Source: an uncultured Collinsella sp. (GTDB lineage Bacteria; Actinomycetota; Coriobacteriia; Coriobacteriales; Coriobacteriaceae). Taken from it: 15,500 bases of DNA. Below are positions 1-6,692 of this stretch, in pieces. Both the position numbers and the translations under genes were made by a program. The notes under the pieces were generated by a model. It was not told the origin of the DNA and made no database searches. It worked only from the letters and a program-made list of their open reading frames with translations. The stretch's first letter is position 1. Every line of letters begins with the position of its first letter. Location of the stretch: contig URVF01000013.1 of NCBI GenBank assembly GCA_900551185.1, positions 1 to 15,500 on the forward strand, given 5' to 3'.

Positions 1-95
1 ACAGTCCTGACTCGCACGGAGAGCACATTAAGTGCTCTCCGGCTCGTGCGGAACTCGCGATCGACCTTATATATTTGCCCTCCCCGGGGCTCCCG
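1..95 (+). ncRNA. Structured RNA-like element, copy 1 (possible 5' leader RNA)
   Basis: The stretch begins with ACAGTCCTG and folds into a two-part hairpin. The outer stem is CGCAC (13-17) with GTGCG (46-50), the inner stem is GGAGAGCAC (18-26) with GTGCTCTCC (32-40), the apical loop is ATTAA (27-31), and a GGCTC bulge lies at 41-45. It is followed by GGAACT (50-55) and, after 28 nt, CCGGGGCTCCCG (84-95). The same blocks in the same order occur on the minus strand at 15410-15500. There both stems have different sequences but still pair, and the loop and flanking blocks are unchanged. That pattern favours a conserved RNA structure. It lies upstream of the methyltransferase gene, so a cis-regulatory leader is possible. 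The element may extend past the window edge. I cannot assign a known class; Rfam families reported from Collinsella, such as Collinsella-1, should be compared. Confidence 0.55.
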
Positions 96-208
96 CACAA
101 CGGGACCTCAGTTGGGGTCTATCCCGGTTGCAGTTGCTTCGCTCCTGCACCACTTGGCTGGTGCGGCGGTTTGGCATTGGAACGGTTCTTTTCTGGTATA
201 TGCTGGTT

Positions 209-240
209 GCGGCTCTTCTTTTGGGGGGAGTCGCTTTTTT
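209..240 (+). terminator. Possible intrinsic terminator/attenuator in the methyltransferase leader
   Basis: GCGGCTC (209-215) pairs with GAGTCGC (228-234) through seven pairs including one G-U, and six T residues follow directly (235-240). It ends only 6 nt before the AGGAGG ribosome binding site at 247-252. A terminator placed between a structured leader (1-95) and a ribosome binding site is the layout of transcription attenuation. The stem is short and the loop is 12 nt, so it is weak by itself. Another reading is that this DNA holds an extended -10 promoter (TGGTATATG, 195-203) and the T tract is incidental. Confidence 0.4.
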
Positions 241-259
241 GTTGCTAGGAGGTTGGCCC

Positions 260-1147
260 GTGGTTGATGGGGATACTCGTTCTGAGCTGCTTTCTGCGGA
301 TTGGAATGGCGAATGGATGCGTCTGCAGGCCGCTCGGCATCGGGCTGATGATTCTTTTGAATGGGATAAGCGGGCTCGGCATTTTCGTCCACTGGAGACT
401 GCTCCGTATGCCCGGGATTTTATGAAATTGCTGGCTCTTGAGCCTGGTGAGTCGGCGCTGGATATGGGGTGTGGGGCTGGGTCGATTGCTATTCCGCTTG
501 CTCAGGCTGGGCATTCCGTGATTGCTGCCGACTTCTCTCCTGCCATGTTGGGCACGCTTGATGCCGGCATTGAGTATTACGGGCTCGAAGATCTTATTAC
601 GCCGCTTGAGCTTGCTTGGGATGATGATTGGGATTTGGTTGGACCGGTCGCGAAAGCGGTGGATGTCGCCTTTGCCAGTCGGTCGGTTACGACGACCAAT
701 CTAAAAGTTGCGCTTGCCAAGCTTGATCGTACGGCTCGTCGGCGTTGTGCTGTCACGATGGTCGCCAACTCCAGCCCGCGCTATGATCTGCACCTTATGA
801 ACGCTATCGGTGCCTCGGTTACCTGCAGTAATGGCTTTGTGTACGCCTTCAACATCCTTATTCAGATGGGTGCCCTGCCGCAGGTTACGTACTTTGAATC
901 GCCTCGTCGCGATACCTTCGATAGCCTCGAGGCAGGCGTGACGGACTTCTCCCGTATGCTCGAGCATGGCAACGAGGATAAGATCGACCGCCTGCGCGAT
1001 TACATCGCCCAGCACATGATCGAGAACCCCCATGCCGGCGAGCCGGGCTCCAAGGGCGTGCCGCAGGGGCGCTATATGCTTGACCATATCCGCAAGGTTC
1101 GTTGGGCGTTTATTGCATGGGAGCCGGTCTCTGCGCCCAGCTCATAG
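260..1147 (+). CDS. Class I SAM-dependent methyltransferase
   Basis: The predicted 295-residue cytoplasmic protein has the Rossmann-fold SAM-binding motif I LDMGCGAGS (about residues 67-75). The strand VIAAD then ends in Asp91, which in this family holds the ribose of S-adenosylmethionine. Residues 1-60 form a helical cap rich in charged and aromatic residues. The substrate is not evident; the C-terminal two thirds match no subfamily I can name. The start is a GTG at 260 preceded by a perfect AGGAGG at 247-252 with 7 nt spacing. The frame stays open upstream to an ATG at 32, but that extension runs through the hairpin element and leader and has no ribosome binding site. Codon use shifts within the gene: the first half uses many T-ended codons (gct, ctt, tct), while the second half is closer to neighbouring genes. 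This may mark mixed origin or a translation-start effect. Family is fairly certain, substrate unknown. Confidence 0.85.
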   Translation: MVDGDTRSELLSADWNGEWMRLQAARHRADDSFEWDKRARHFRPLETAPYARDFMKLLALEPGESALDMGCGAGSIAIPLAQAGHSVIAADFSPAMLGTLDAGIEYYGLEDLITPLELAWDDDWDLVGPVAKAVDVAFASRSVTTTNLKVALAKLDRTARRRCAVTMVANSSPRYDLHLMNAIGASVTCSNGFVYAFNILIQMGALPQVTYFESPRRDTFDSLEAGVTDFSRMLEHGNEDKIDRLRDYIAQHMIENPHAGEPGSKGVPQGRYMLDHIRKVRWAFIAWEPVSAPSS

Positions 1148-1306
1148 CCCGTTCGCAGCCCGCACCGCCCACTCACTTGGCATCCGCATTCTTTTTGAAC
1201 TGGGCAAACGCGCCCCACACCGCGCCGTTCCTGCGCTATCGTGGGACAGCTCACGTAGATTAAGGCCCCATCGCGGGGCGCCCCATAACATAGAAAGCGA
1301 GAACCC

Positions 1307-1606
1307 ATGGCACTGACAGGAGCCCAGGTCAAGCAGCTTCGCAGCATGGCCCATCACCTCAACCCCGCCATCATCATCGGCAAGTCCGACATCAACGAGG
1401 GCACCGTCGAGCAGACGGTCGCCTACCTGGAGAAGCACGAGCTCGTTAAGTGCTCCGTACTCGATGGTTCCAGTCTTTCTGCCCGCGAGGCCGCCGAAGA
1501 GCTCGCCGAGCGCTGCCATGCAGACGTTGTTCAGGTTATCGGCCGCAAGTTCTCGCTGTATCGCGAGTCCTCGCGCAAGGACATCGAGAAGATTAAGCTC
1601 GTCTAA
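1307..1606 (+). CDS. yhbY: YhbY family ribosome-associated RNA-binding protein (CRM domain)
   Basis: This 99-residue protein is the full length of bacterial YhbY, a single CRS1-YhbY (CRM) domain with a KH-like fold that binds pre-50S ribosomal particles. The N-terminal pattern LTGAQVKQLRSMAHHL, then PAIIIGKSDINEGTVEQ, matches the family; the loop after GK is the RNA-contact loop and reads GKSDI here. The C-terminal half has the usual VVQVIGRKFSLYRES strand and tail. The ATG at 1307 follows a weak purine stretch (GAAAGCGAGAA, 1290-1300). A small GC hairpin (GCCCC/GGGGC) lies just upstream, near 1265-1280. A weak TAGATT hexamer near 1256 could be the -10. The gene is monocistronic: 159 nt after the methyltransferase and followed at once by a terminator. 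In many genomes yhbY sits near ribosome assembly or cell-cycle genes; no such partner is visible here. Confidence 0.93.
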   Translation: MALTGAQVKQLRSMAHHLNPAIIIGKSDINEGTVEQTVAYLEKHELVKCSVLDGSSLSAREAAEELAERCHADVVQVIGRKFSLYRESSRKDIEKIKLV

Positions 1607-1645
1607 GAGCCAACGATCCGGCGAGCCAACATACATCAAGCTTGC

Positions 1646-1677
1646 GAGCGTCCGAGCAATTCGGACGCTCATTTTTT
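1646..1677 (+). terminator. Intrinsic terminator of yhbY
   Basis: GAGCGTCCGA (1646-1655) pairs perfectly with TCGGACGCTC (1661-1670) across a 5-nt loop, followed by ATTTTTT. The last T residues overlap the stop codon of the convergent regulator gene. The minus strand shows no T tract after the hairpin, so it should act mainly on yhbY transcripts. Confidence 0.9.
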
Positions 1678-4675
1678 ATCGCTCGACGAGCACGCGGTTA
1701 AGCCTGCCCTCCACCAAGCGCTCGTACAGACGCCGCGTCTCGGGCTCGGGCACACCATTGACCTGCTCCCTCAGGTGATGCATATGTCCACTGTACAGCT
1801 CGACGATATCGCGCCGTCGCCCCGCCGCACCGTAGACGCGCATAGCGCAACGCACCATGTCCTCGCGCGCCGTCTCTTGCCGCAGTCCCGACTCCACCAG
1901 CCATACCGCCGACTGCAGGTCGTTTTCTTCTAGGGCGGCGTTCGCGCCCCGAATCATGCAGTCGATATACTTCGATTCCATAATGCGCCGCATACGCAAA
2001 AAGTAGGTGGGATTACAGCCATTGGGAACATACAACGGGCCGGCGTAAAGCTGCTCGATCTTAAGGCACAGCTCAATCAGATGGGGCCCGCGCGCACCCG
2101 TGCGATTTCCCAAAACTTCGCGGCTTATCTGATCAAACAACCGCACGTCGGTCTTGACGTAATCGCCGTTAAGCCCAATGCACTCGTTTTGGATCAGCAC
2201 ACACGACTTGCCGTCCGGTGTCGGCCCCAAAGCCGAACGCAGGCGCGATATCGTCGAGTACAGATTGTTACGAGCGCTATTGAACTCGGCATGGGGCCAC
2301 AGCTCCATAGCCAGCGTCTCGCGGTCGACCAGTGCATCCATGCCCAGTGCAAGCCGCTCGGCAAGCGTCGCCGCTTTCTTGCGGCGCCACATCTTATCCG
2401 TGATGGGAAACCCGTCGCGCTCGGCGCGAAACGCCCCAAACATGCGAATCTCGATATGGTCGATGGTATCAACGGCTTCAACCTCGCCGGCCTGGAACAG
2501 GCGCTCGCCCTCCCCTTCCAAATCGTCGCGCAGCGAGTACCGCGACAGCTCGCGCACGGGAAGCTTCTTGCGTATCCTGGCCGCCGGCTCGCCCAGACAA
2601 TGCATGGCAAGGCGCGCAAAGAGCCGATACGATGGCTCTAGAATCCCCGCACGATTCATGGACATCCAGGCCGCAAGGTCGCTGTCTCGGCCCGCACAGG
2701 CCAAATGCAGCGCCACCATCCAGGCCTCCGCTCCACCAACCTGCGTCTGGCTTATATCGAGTAGCTCCGCTTCCTCGCGCACCGAAACCATCGAGGTATT
2801 ACGTAGATATGCCGCGCGCTCCAGCAGCAATGCGTTATCGCGCATGTACGCAATCGACTCCTCGGCAAGTTTGAGCACTTGGACCGCACGGAACTTTGCA
2901 TTAACCGGCCGTCCCTCTGCCAGCGACTGCCAACCTTCTAGCAACAGGCCAAACAGCTGAATCTGGTTGTCGCGCATGCGCACGGCAAAACGATCGAGCT
3001 CGTTGAACGCCGCGTCGTCGGTTACCGGCAAGCCGGAAAGGAGCCGCCGTGCCGCCAACACCATGCGCACCCAGATAGCCATCGCCTTAAGTCCACGTAC
3101 GTCGAGCGCCTCCCGCACCACCGTCATCTCGTCGTCGCGCTCGTCGGTTCCCGCAAACGACCCGTCAAAGAGCTCCACCAGCATGCTATCGGCCCGTATA
3201 ACAATCCCCGCGATATCGAGCTCGCAGTCGTAGGCCTTGCTCGTTTTGAGCTGCTGTAGAACGCCGCCGTCATCTCCCCGCTCGGTCAGACAGCGCTTGA
3301 CCTCGATATGCGCAGACAACATATCGAGTGCGGTATGGGATGTCTCGATTTCTGGCACGGCAAGGTTCGTAGGAAGCCCAAGCCCGTTGTCCCCATAGCA
3401 AACTGCCGTCAGTGTCTGGGCCACCCTCCATGAAACAGGGTCTATTTCGCAGGCCGCCCGTTCGCCCCCTCGCTCGATAACCGATGCCATATAGCGAGCG
3501 AGCTTTGTATTGGACACGCTGACCGCTGCCAGATATACGCCAAGCGCCTCGGCAGGCGTTGGCTCTGGAGCCGGATCGTCGGCATCGATCGTGCCCAGCG
3601 CTGCTCGGCAGATATCGGCCCCGTGCCCCGTCAGAGCAAGATCGACCCCATACTGACCAGCAAGTTCAAGGACCGCTTCACGGTCCAAAAAGGCGTCCAC
3701 CAGGCCCATCGCCGCATCGCATCGGCCCGCCTTAAGCAAAATCCGGGCCGCCCTCGGAACAAGTTCGGGGCGAACCTCGGCCACCAACTTACGCAAGCGC
3801 AAGCGTCCGTTATCCTCCGTGCCCAGACACGTAAAACTCCGCTCGGCGGGATCCAAGCCAAAGATCGGGTAGTCGCGTACAAAGTAGGACTGGTCGACCA
3901 TCGACAGCCTCACCCCACAGGCCTCGAGTTCTGCAAGATTGCCCTCGCCCATCAAAACCATGAGACATGCCACGCAAAACAGCGCATTATTGTCGAGCGA
4001 AGCCAGATCGACAAGTGCCGCGCCATATACGTTGACAATCTCGTTTTCGAGCTGACCGGCTACGTCGCCTTGGCCATACAGACCCGTCTGCAATGCCGAA
4101 ACGAGCTCGGGCACGCCCTGCGTGAGCTGATAAAAGTCGAGCGATGTGCTGATCGAAAACGCCGATGCCCACGCCGAATACTCATAGGCATGCACCTTGA
4201 GCATCTGCGCATTGATCTTAACCGAATCGCCCAGCCCATGAATCAGCTGACGATTTGAAGGACGGCAGGAGATAAAGACCCCTATCCCCATAGCGCGCAG
4301 GCCGCGAATCCTGTCGATGAGGTCTTCGGTATCGTGCTGATCGAGGTTTGGCACATTATCAATCGCGATAAGGGAGTGCGGTTTGTCTTTGAGTTCTTCG
4401 GTAACCACCTCGAGCTGCATAAACACCTCGCGCCCTGTGGCGCGATCGGCCTCGATAATCCGCACGGGGCCTCGCGTCGGGTCGCATTTAACCTCATGGG
4501 TGTACTGCAGCAACACCGAGGTCTTCCCAAACCCGTCGGGCGCATAAAGAACCACGATGCCGGCCTTTCGGCCCTTGGCGATAAGCTCATTCATCAAGCG
4601 TTCGCGTCGCACCATATAGCCTCCGCCTAACGGCATCAGCTCGAGCTCGTCTATACCGCTCAAATCGTTTACCAT
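1676..4675 (-). CDS. Large STAND/SARP-type transcriptional regulator (P-loop ATPase + winged helix + BTAD)
   Basis: This 999-residue protein has two recognisable ends. Residues 36-110 carry a P-loop: APDGFGKTS (45-53) and a Walker B-like strand SLIAIDN (101-107). The first Gly of the classical Walker A is Ala. This resembles MalT/AfsR-type STAND ATPases. The middle (about 200-730) is helical and low in motifs, probably a signal-sensing repeat region. From about residue 740, IEIRMFGAFRAERDG opens a SARP/OmpR-like winged helix. RNNLYSTISRLRSALG is its recognition-helix region (about 803-820). A bacterial transcriptional activation domain follows to the C terminus (about 845-990). The expected role is ATP-dependent activation of transcription in response to an unknown signal. 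The ATG at 4675 has GAGGAG 5-6 nt upstream. It stands alone, convergent with yhbY and separated from nagB by a terminator and 390 nt, so its targets are not revealed by context. Coriobacteria often carry many paralogues of this type. Confidence 0.88.
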   Translation of the reverse strand: MVNDLSGIDELELMPLGGGYMVRRERLMNELIAKGRKAGIVVLYAPDGFGKTSVLLQYTHEVKCDPTRGPVRIIEADRATGREVFMQLEVVTEELKDKPHSLIAIDNVPNLDQHDTEDLIDRIRGLRAMGIGVFISCRPSNRQLIHGLGDSVKINAQMLKVHAYEYSAWASAFSISTSLDFYQLTQGVPELVSALQTGLYGQGDVAGQLENEIVNVYGAALVDLASLDNNALFCVACLMVLMGEGNLAELEACGVRLSMVDQSYFVRDYPIFGLDPAERSFTCLGTEDNGRLRLRKLVAEVRPELVPRAARILLKAGRCDAAMGLVDAFLDREAVLELAGQYGVDLALTGHGADICRAALGTIDADDPAPEPTPAEALGVYLAAVSVSNTKLARYMASVIERGGERAACEIDPVSWRVAQTLTAVCYGDNGLGLPTNLAVPEIETSHTALDMLSAHIEVKRCLTERGDDGGVLQQLKTSKAYDCELDIAGIVIRADSMLVELFDGSFAGTDERDDEMTVVREALDVRGLKAMAIWVRMVLAARRLLSGLPVTDDAAFNELDRFAVRMRDNQIQLFGLLLEGWQSLAEGRPVNAKFRAVQVLKLAEESIAYMRDNALLLERAAYLRNTSMVSVREEAELLDISQTQVGGAEAWMVALHLACAGRDSDLAAWMSMNRAGILEPSYRLFARLAMHCLGEPAARIRKKLPVRELSRYSLRDDLEGEGERLFQAGEVEAVDTIDHIEIRMFGAFRAERDGFPITDKMWRRKKAATLAERLALGMDALVDRETLAMELWPHAEFNSARNNLYSTISRLRSALGPTPDGKSCVLIQNECIGLNGDYVKTDVRLFDQISREVLGNRTGARGPHLIELCLKIEQLYAGPLYVPNGCNPTYFLRMRRIMESKYIDCMIRGANAALEENDLQSAVWLVESGLRQETAREDMVRCAMRVYGAAGRRRDIVELYSGHMHHLREQVNGVPEPETRRLYERLVEGRLNRVLVER

Positions 4676-5063
4676 GCCCGCTCCTCAACTCGACCGTATG
4701 GACACTGTAGCCGCAAGACCATACAAGCCGCGCTATGAATAGAGCGACCTTGTGTTTTAGGTTGTCTTTTGGTACGCAAGCGGCAAGTTTTTGTACAGCG
4801 AGGGCCGATTGTTATTAATCCCCCGACTAATCGGTCTTTAAGCAGGTAAATGAGCTTGTCAGCTTGTCCCATCTAAGCGGCAGTGTAACGCAGATGAACA
4901 AGGTTCAGCCATGTCATTCAACTCGCCTAGCACCCGCTACCGTCTACGACCTTCTAGTGGCATTTTTGCATAGAATCTGGTATAGAATGAATCAAGCTGT
5001 TGGACACCCGGCATTCGTCAAGCTTGCGGCAAGATTTTGGTCAAGTGGGCGGAAAAGGATAGC
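4676..5063. other. Gene-free region upstream of the SARP regulator
   Basis: No supported gene lies here. On the minus strand this is the promoter region of the regulator. Visible elements are a perfect tandem copy of AGCTTGTC (4853-4860 and 4861-4868), a small hairpin CCGA-CTAA-TCGG (4823-4834) and an A/T-rich patch (4810-4820). The best sigma-70-like pair on the minus strand is TTAAAG, 17 nt, TTAATA over the A/T-rich patch, which is too weak to call. On the plus strand TATAGAAT occurs near 4981, with no good -35 and no gene to serve. Open frames here lack ribosome binding sites and protein-like composition. Confidence 0.5.
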
Positions 5064-5091
5064 AAAAAGGCCCCCGCAAAGCGGAGGCCTT
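5064..5091 (-). terminator. Intrinsic terminator of nagB
   Basis: Read on the minus strand, AAGGCCTCCGC pairs with GCGGGGGCCTT around a TTT loop (11 pairs, one G-U), and the stem runs into five T residues. It begins 33 nt after the nagB stop. Confidence 0.92.
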
Positions 5092-5123
5092 AGGCAAGGC
5101 TATGTCGGGCTGCAGGATTCGCG

Positions 5124-5852
5124 CTACTCGCAGAGCGAAAGGGCGGCCTCGTCGGCAACGACAACGCAGTTGGTGTGCAGCTGCAGGATCGAAGCCGGGC
5201 ACTCGGGCGTAACCGGACCATAGCACATGTCATGCACGGCCTGAGCCTTGGCCTCGCCGTTGGCGACGACCAGGATCATGCGGGCATACATGATGGTCTG
5301 AGTACCCATGGTGTAGGCCTGACGGGGAACATCGTCGATGCTGTCGAACAGGCGGCTGTTGGCCTGAATGGTGCTCTCGGTGAGGTCGACGCAGTGCGTG
5401 CCCTTGGAGAAGTGGTCATCGGGCTCGTTGAAACCGATGTGGCCGTTGTTGCCAATGCCGAGCAGCTGCAGATCCGGGTAACCGGCGTCGGCGACGATCT
5501 TGTCGTACTCAGAGCAGGCAGCGGCGGCGTCGGGGTTGGAACCGTCGGGCACATGCGTGTTGTTCAGGTCGATGTTGATGTGATCGAAGAAGTTCTCACG
5601 CATGAAGTAGTGATAGCTCTGGGGATCGTCGTGCGAAAGGCCGCGATACTCGTCCAGGTTGTAGGTGCTGACCTCGGCAAAGTCGACGTCACCCTTCTTG
5701 TACCAAGCAGCGAGCTGCTTGTAGGCACCGATCGGGGTGGAGCCGGTGGCAAGGCCCAGCACACAGTCGGGCTTGAGGATAACCTGCGCCGAGATGATAT
5801 TAGCGGCCTTGCGGCTCATATCCTCGTAGTCTTTAGCTTTAATGATCTTCAT
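5124..5852 (-). CDS. nagB: Glucosamine-6-phosphate deaminase
   Basis: The 242-residue enzyme converts glucosamine-6-phosphate to fructose-6-phosphate and ammonia, feeding amino sugars into glycolysis. It has the phosphate-binding GLATGSTP (33-40), the catalytic YNLDEY with Asp67, and LGIGNNGHIGFNEP with His138 and Glu143. The residue two before the catalytic His is Asn where E. coli has Asp141; Asn is usual in the shorter Gram-positive enzymes. The length also fits that non-hexameric type, without the extra allosteric segment of the E. coli enzyme. The start is ATG 5852, with AAAGGA six nt upstream; the frame is open further upstream but that part is not protein-like. It lies 271 nt downstream of the EIIA gene, so it could be co-transcribed or have its own promoter, and it ends in a strong terminator. 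It competes with GlmM, encoded nearby, for the same substrate. Confidence 0.97.
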   Translation of the reverse strand: MKIIKAKDYEDMSRKAANIISAQVILKPDCVLGLATGSTPIGAYKQLAAWYKKGDVDFAEVSTYNLDEYRGLSHDDPQSYHYFMRENFFDHINIDLNNTHVPDGSNPDAAAACSEYDKIVADAGYPDLQLLGIGNNGHIGFNEPDDHFSKGTHCVDLTESTIQANSRLFDSIDDVPRQAYTMGTQTIMYARMILVVANGEAKAQAVHDMCYGPVTPECPASILQLHTNCVVVADEAALSLCE

Positions 5853-6049
5853 TACGCGTCCTTTCTCGTACAAGAGAGGCAAGGCTCCCTTACAAGCACT
5901 TGCCCGCGGCCCGCGTCGGCCGCAACCAACGTGTGCGGCCACCAGGGCGAGGTCGCGTAATGTATGTGTCTCGTGTCTAGCCGCGTCGAGGCCCCTGCCC
6001 GTCCACGGTGACCCGAAGCTGTTTAGCCTCGGACGCTTCCCATCTTGCC

Positions 6050-6083
6050 ACGGAGGGCGTCCTCTTTCAAGGGCGCCCTCCGT
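6050..6083. repeat. Strong inverted repeat between the EIIA gene and nagB
   Basis: ACGGAGGGCG (6050-6059) pairs with CGCCCTCCGT (6074-6083). On the plus strand, TCCT with AGGG (one T-G pair) extends the stem to 14 pairs with a CTTTCA loop; on the minus strand that position is a C-A mismatch. It starts 40 nt after the EIIA stop but has no T tract on either strand, so it may be a weak terminator, an mRNA 3'-end stabiliser, or a protein-binding palindrome. The rest of this 270-nt gap (5853-6123) holds GC-rich hairpins and no clear promoter. Confidence 0.6.
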
Positions 6084-6123
6084 AAACGTGTTTGAATTGT
6101 AGGCTAATGGCCACGTGCACTTG

Positions 6124-6621
6124 CTAGCGCTCGCGAGCAACGATGAGCTGATCCATCTCTTCGACATGCACGCCAACGGAGCCCTTGATGCTCGAGAACT
6201 CAACGGAGTTGCACACCAAGATGGGAACCGTCACATCGTAGCCCTCGGCAGCAATTGCCTCGCGATCGAACTCAATGAGTACATCGCCCTTATGGACGAT
6301 GTCACCCACTTGCGCATGTACGGTAAAGTGCTTGCCCTCGAGCTGAACAGTGTCCAAACCAACGTGGATGAGCACGTCCAAGCCATCGACCGTGTTAAGC
6401 GCAACGGCGTGTCCCGTGGGAAAAATGGCCTCGACCTTGGCATCAGCCGGTGCAATCACACGCGTTCCGGTGGGCCGAATCGCCACGCCCTGGCCCAAAA
6501 GGCCGGTGGCAAACGTCTGATCGTTTACCTCGGAGAGCGGAATGACGTCGCCCGAGATGGGAGCATCCAGCGTAAGGACTCGACCACGCATACCAAAAGA
6601 CCTTAGGACTTTAGTGAACAT
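6124..6621 (-). CDS. crr: PTS glucose-type EIIA component (stand-alone)
   Basis: This 165-residue single-domain EIIA passes phosphate from HPr to a sugar-specific EIIB. LIHVGLDTVQLEG (84-96) holds the phosphorylated His86, and the partner His71 lies in PTGHAVALNT, matching His90 and His75 of E. coli EIIA-Glc. The N terminus has the usual short leader, then ISGDVIPLSEVND. It is a lone protein, not fused to EIIBC, so it must serve a membrane permease encoded elsewhere (glucose, N-acetylglucosamine or related). The start is ATG 6621 with GAGGGGGAG just upstream; an in-frame TTG 21 nt upstream lacks a ribosome binding site. A possible promoter lies in the 71-nt gap after glmM (TTGCCA, then TTATTT 18 nt later), which is weak. 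Placement between glmM and nagB links sugar uptake to the glucosamine-6-phosphate pool. Whether it also regulates carbon use, as in E. coli, cannot be told. Confidence 0.94.
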   Translation of the reverse strand: MFTKVLRSFGMRGRVLTLDAPISGDVIPLSEVNDQTFATGLLGQGVAIRPTGTRVIAPADAKVEAIFPTGHAVALNTVDGLDVLIHVGLDTVQLEGKHFTVHAQVGDIVHKGDVLIEFDREAIAAEGYDVTVPILVCNSVEFSSIKGSVGVHVEEMDQLIVARER

Positions 6622-6692
6622 GCTCCCCCTCGGACATACCAATCAATCAAAATAACCTTAACAGTTTACCACTTGGCAACGGTTTTTGACCA

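Noticed and set aside
32..259. Upstream in-frame extension of the methyltransferase to an ATG at 32
   Set aside because: It crosses the conserved hairpin element and a terminator-like stem, has no ribosome binding site, and a perfect AGGAGG stands before GTG 260.
4864..5223. Plus-strand open frame of 119 codons in the gene-free region
   Set aside because: It runs through the nagB terminator and into the antisense of nagB, with no ribosome binding site or known motif.
5175..5960. Plus-strand open frame of 261 codons
   Set aside because: It is antisense to nagB and has no start signals.
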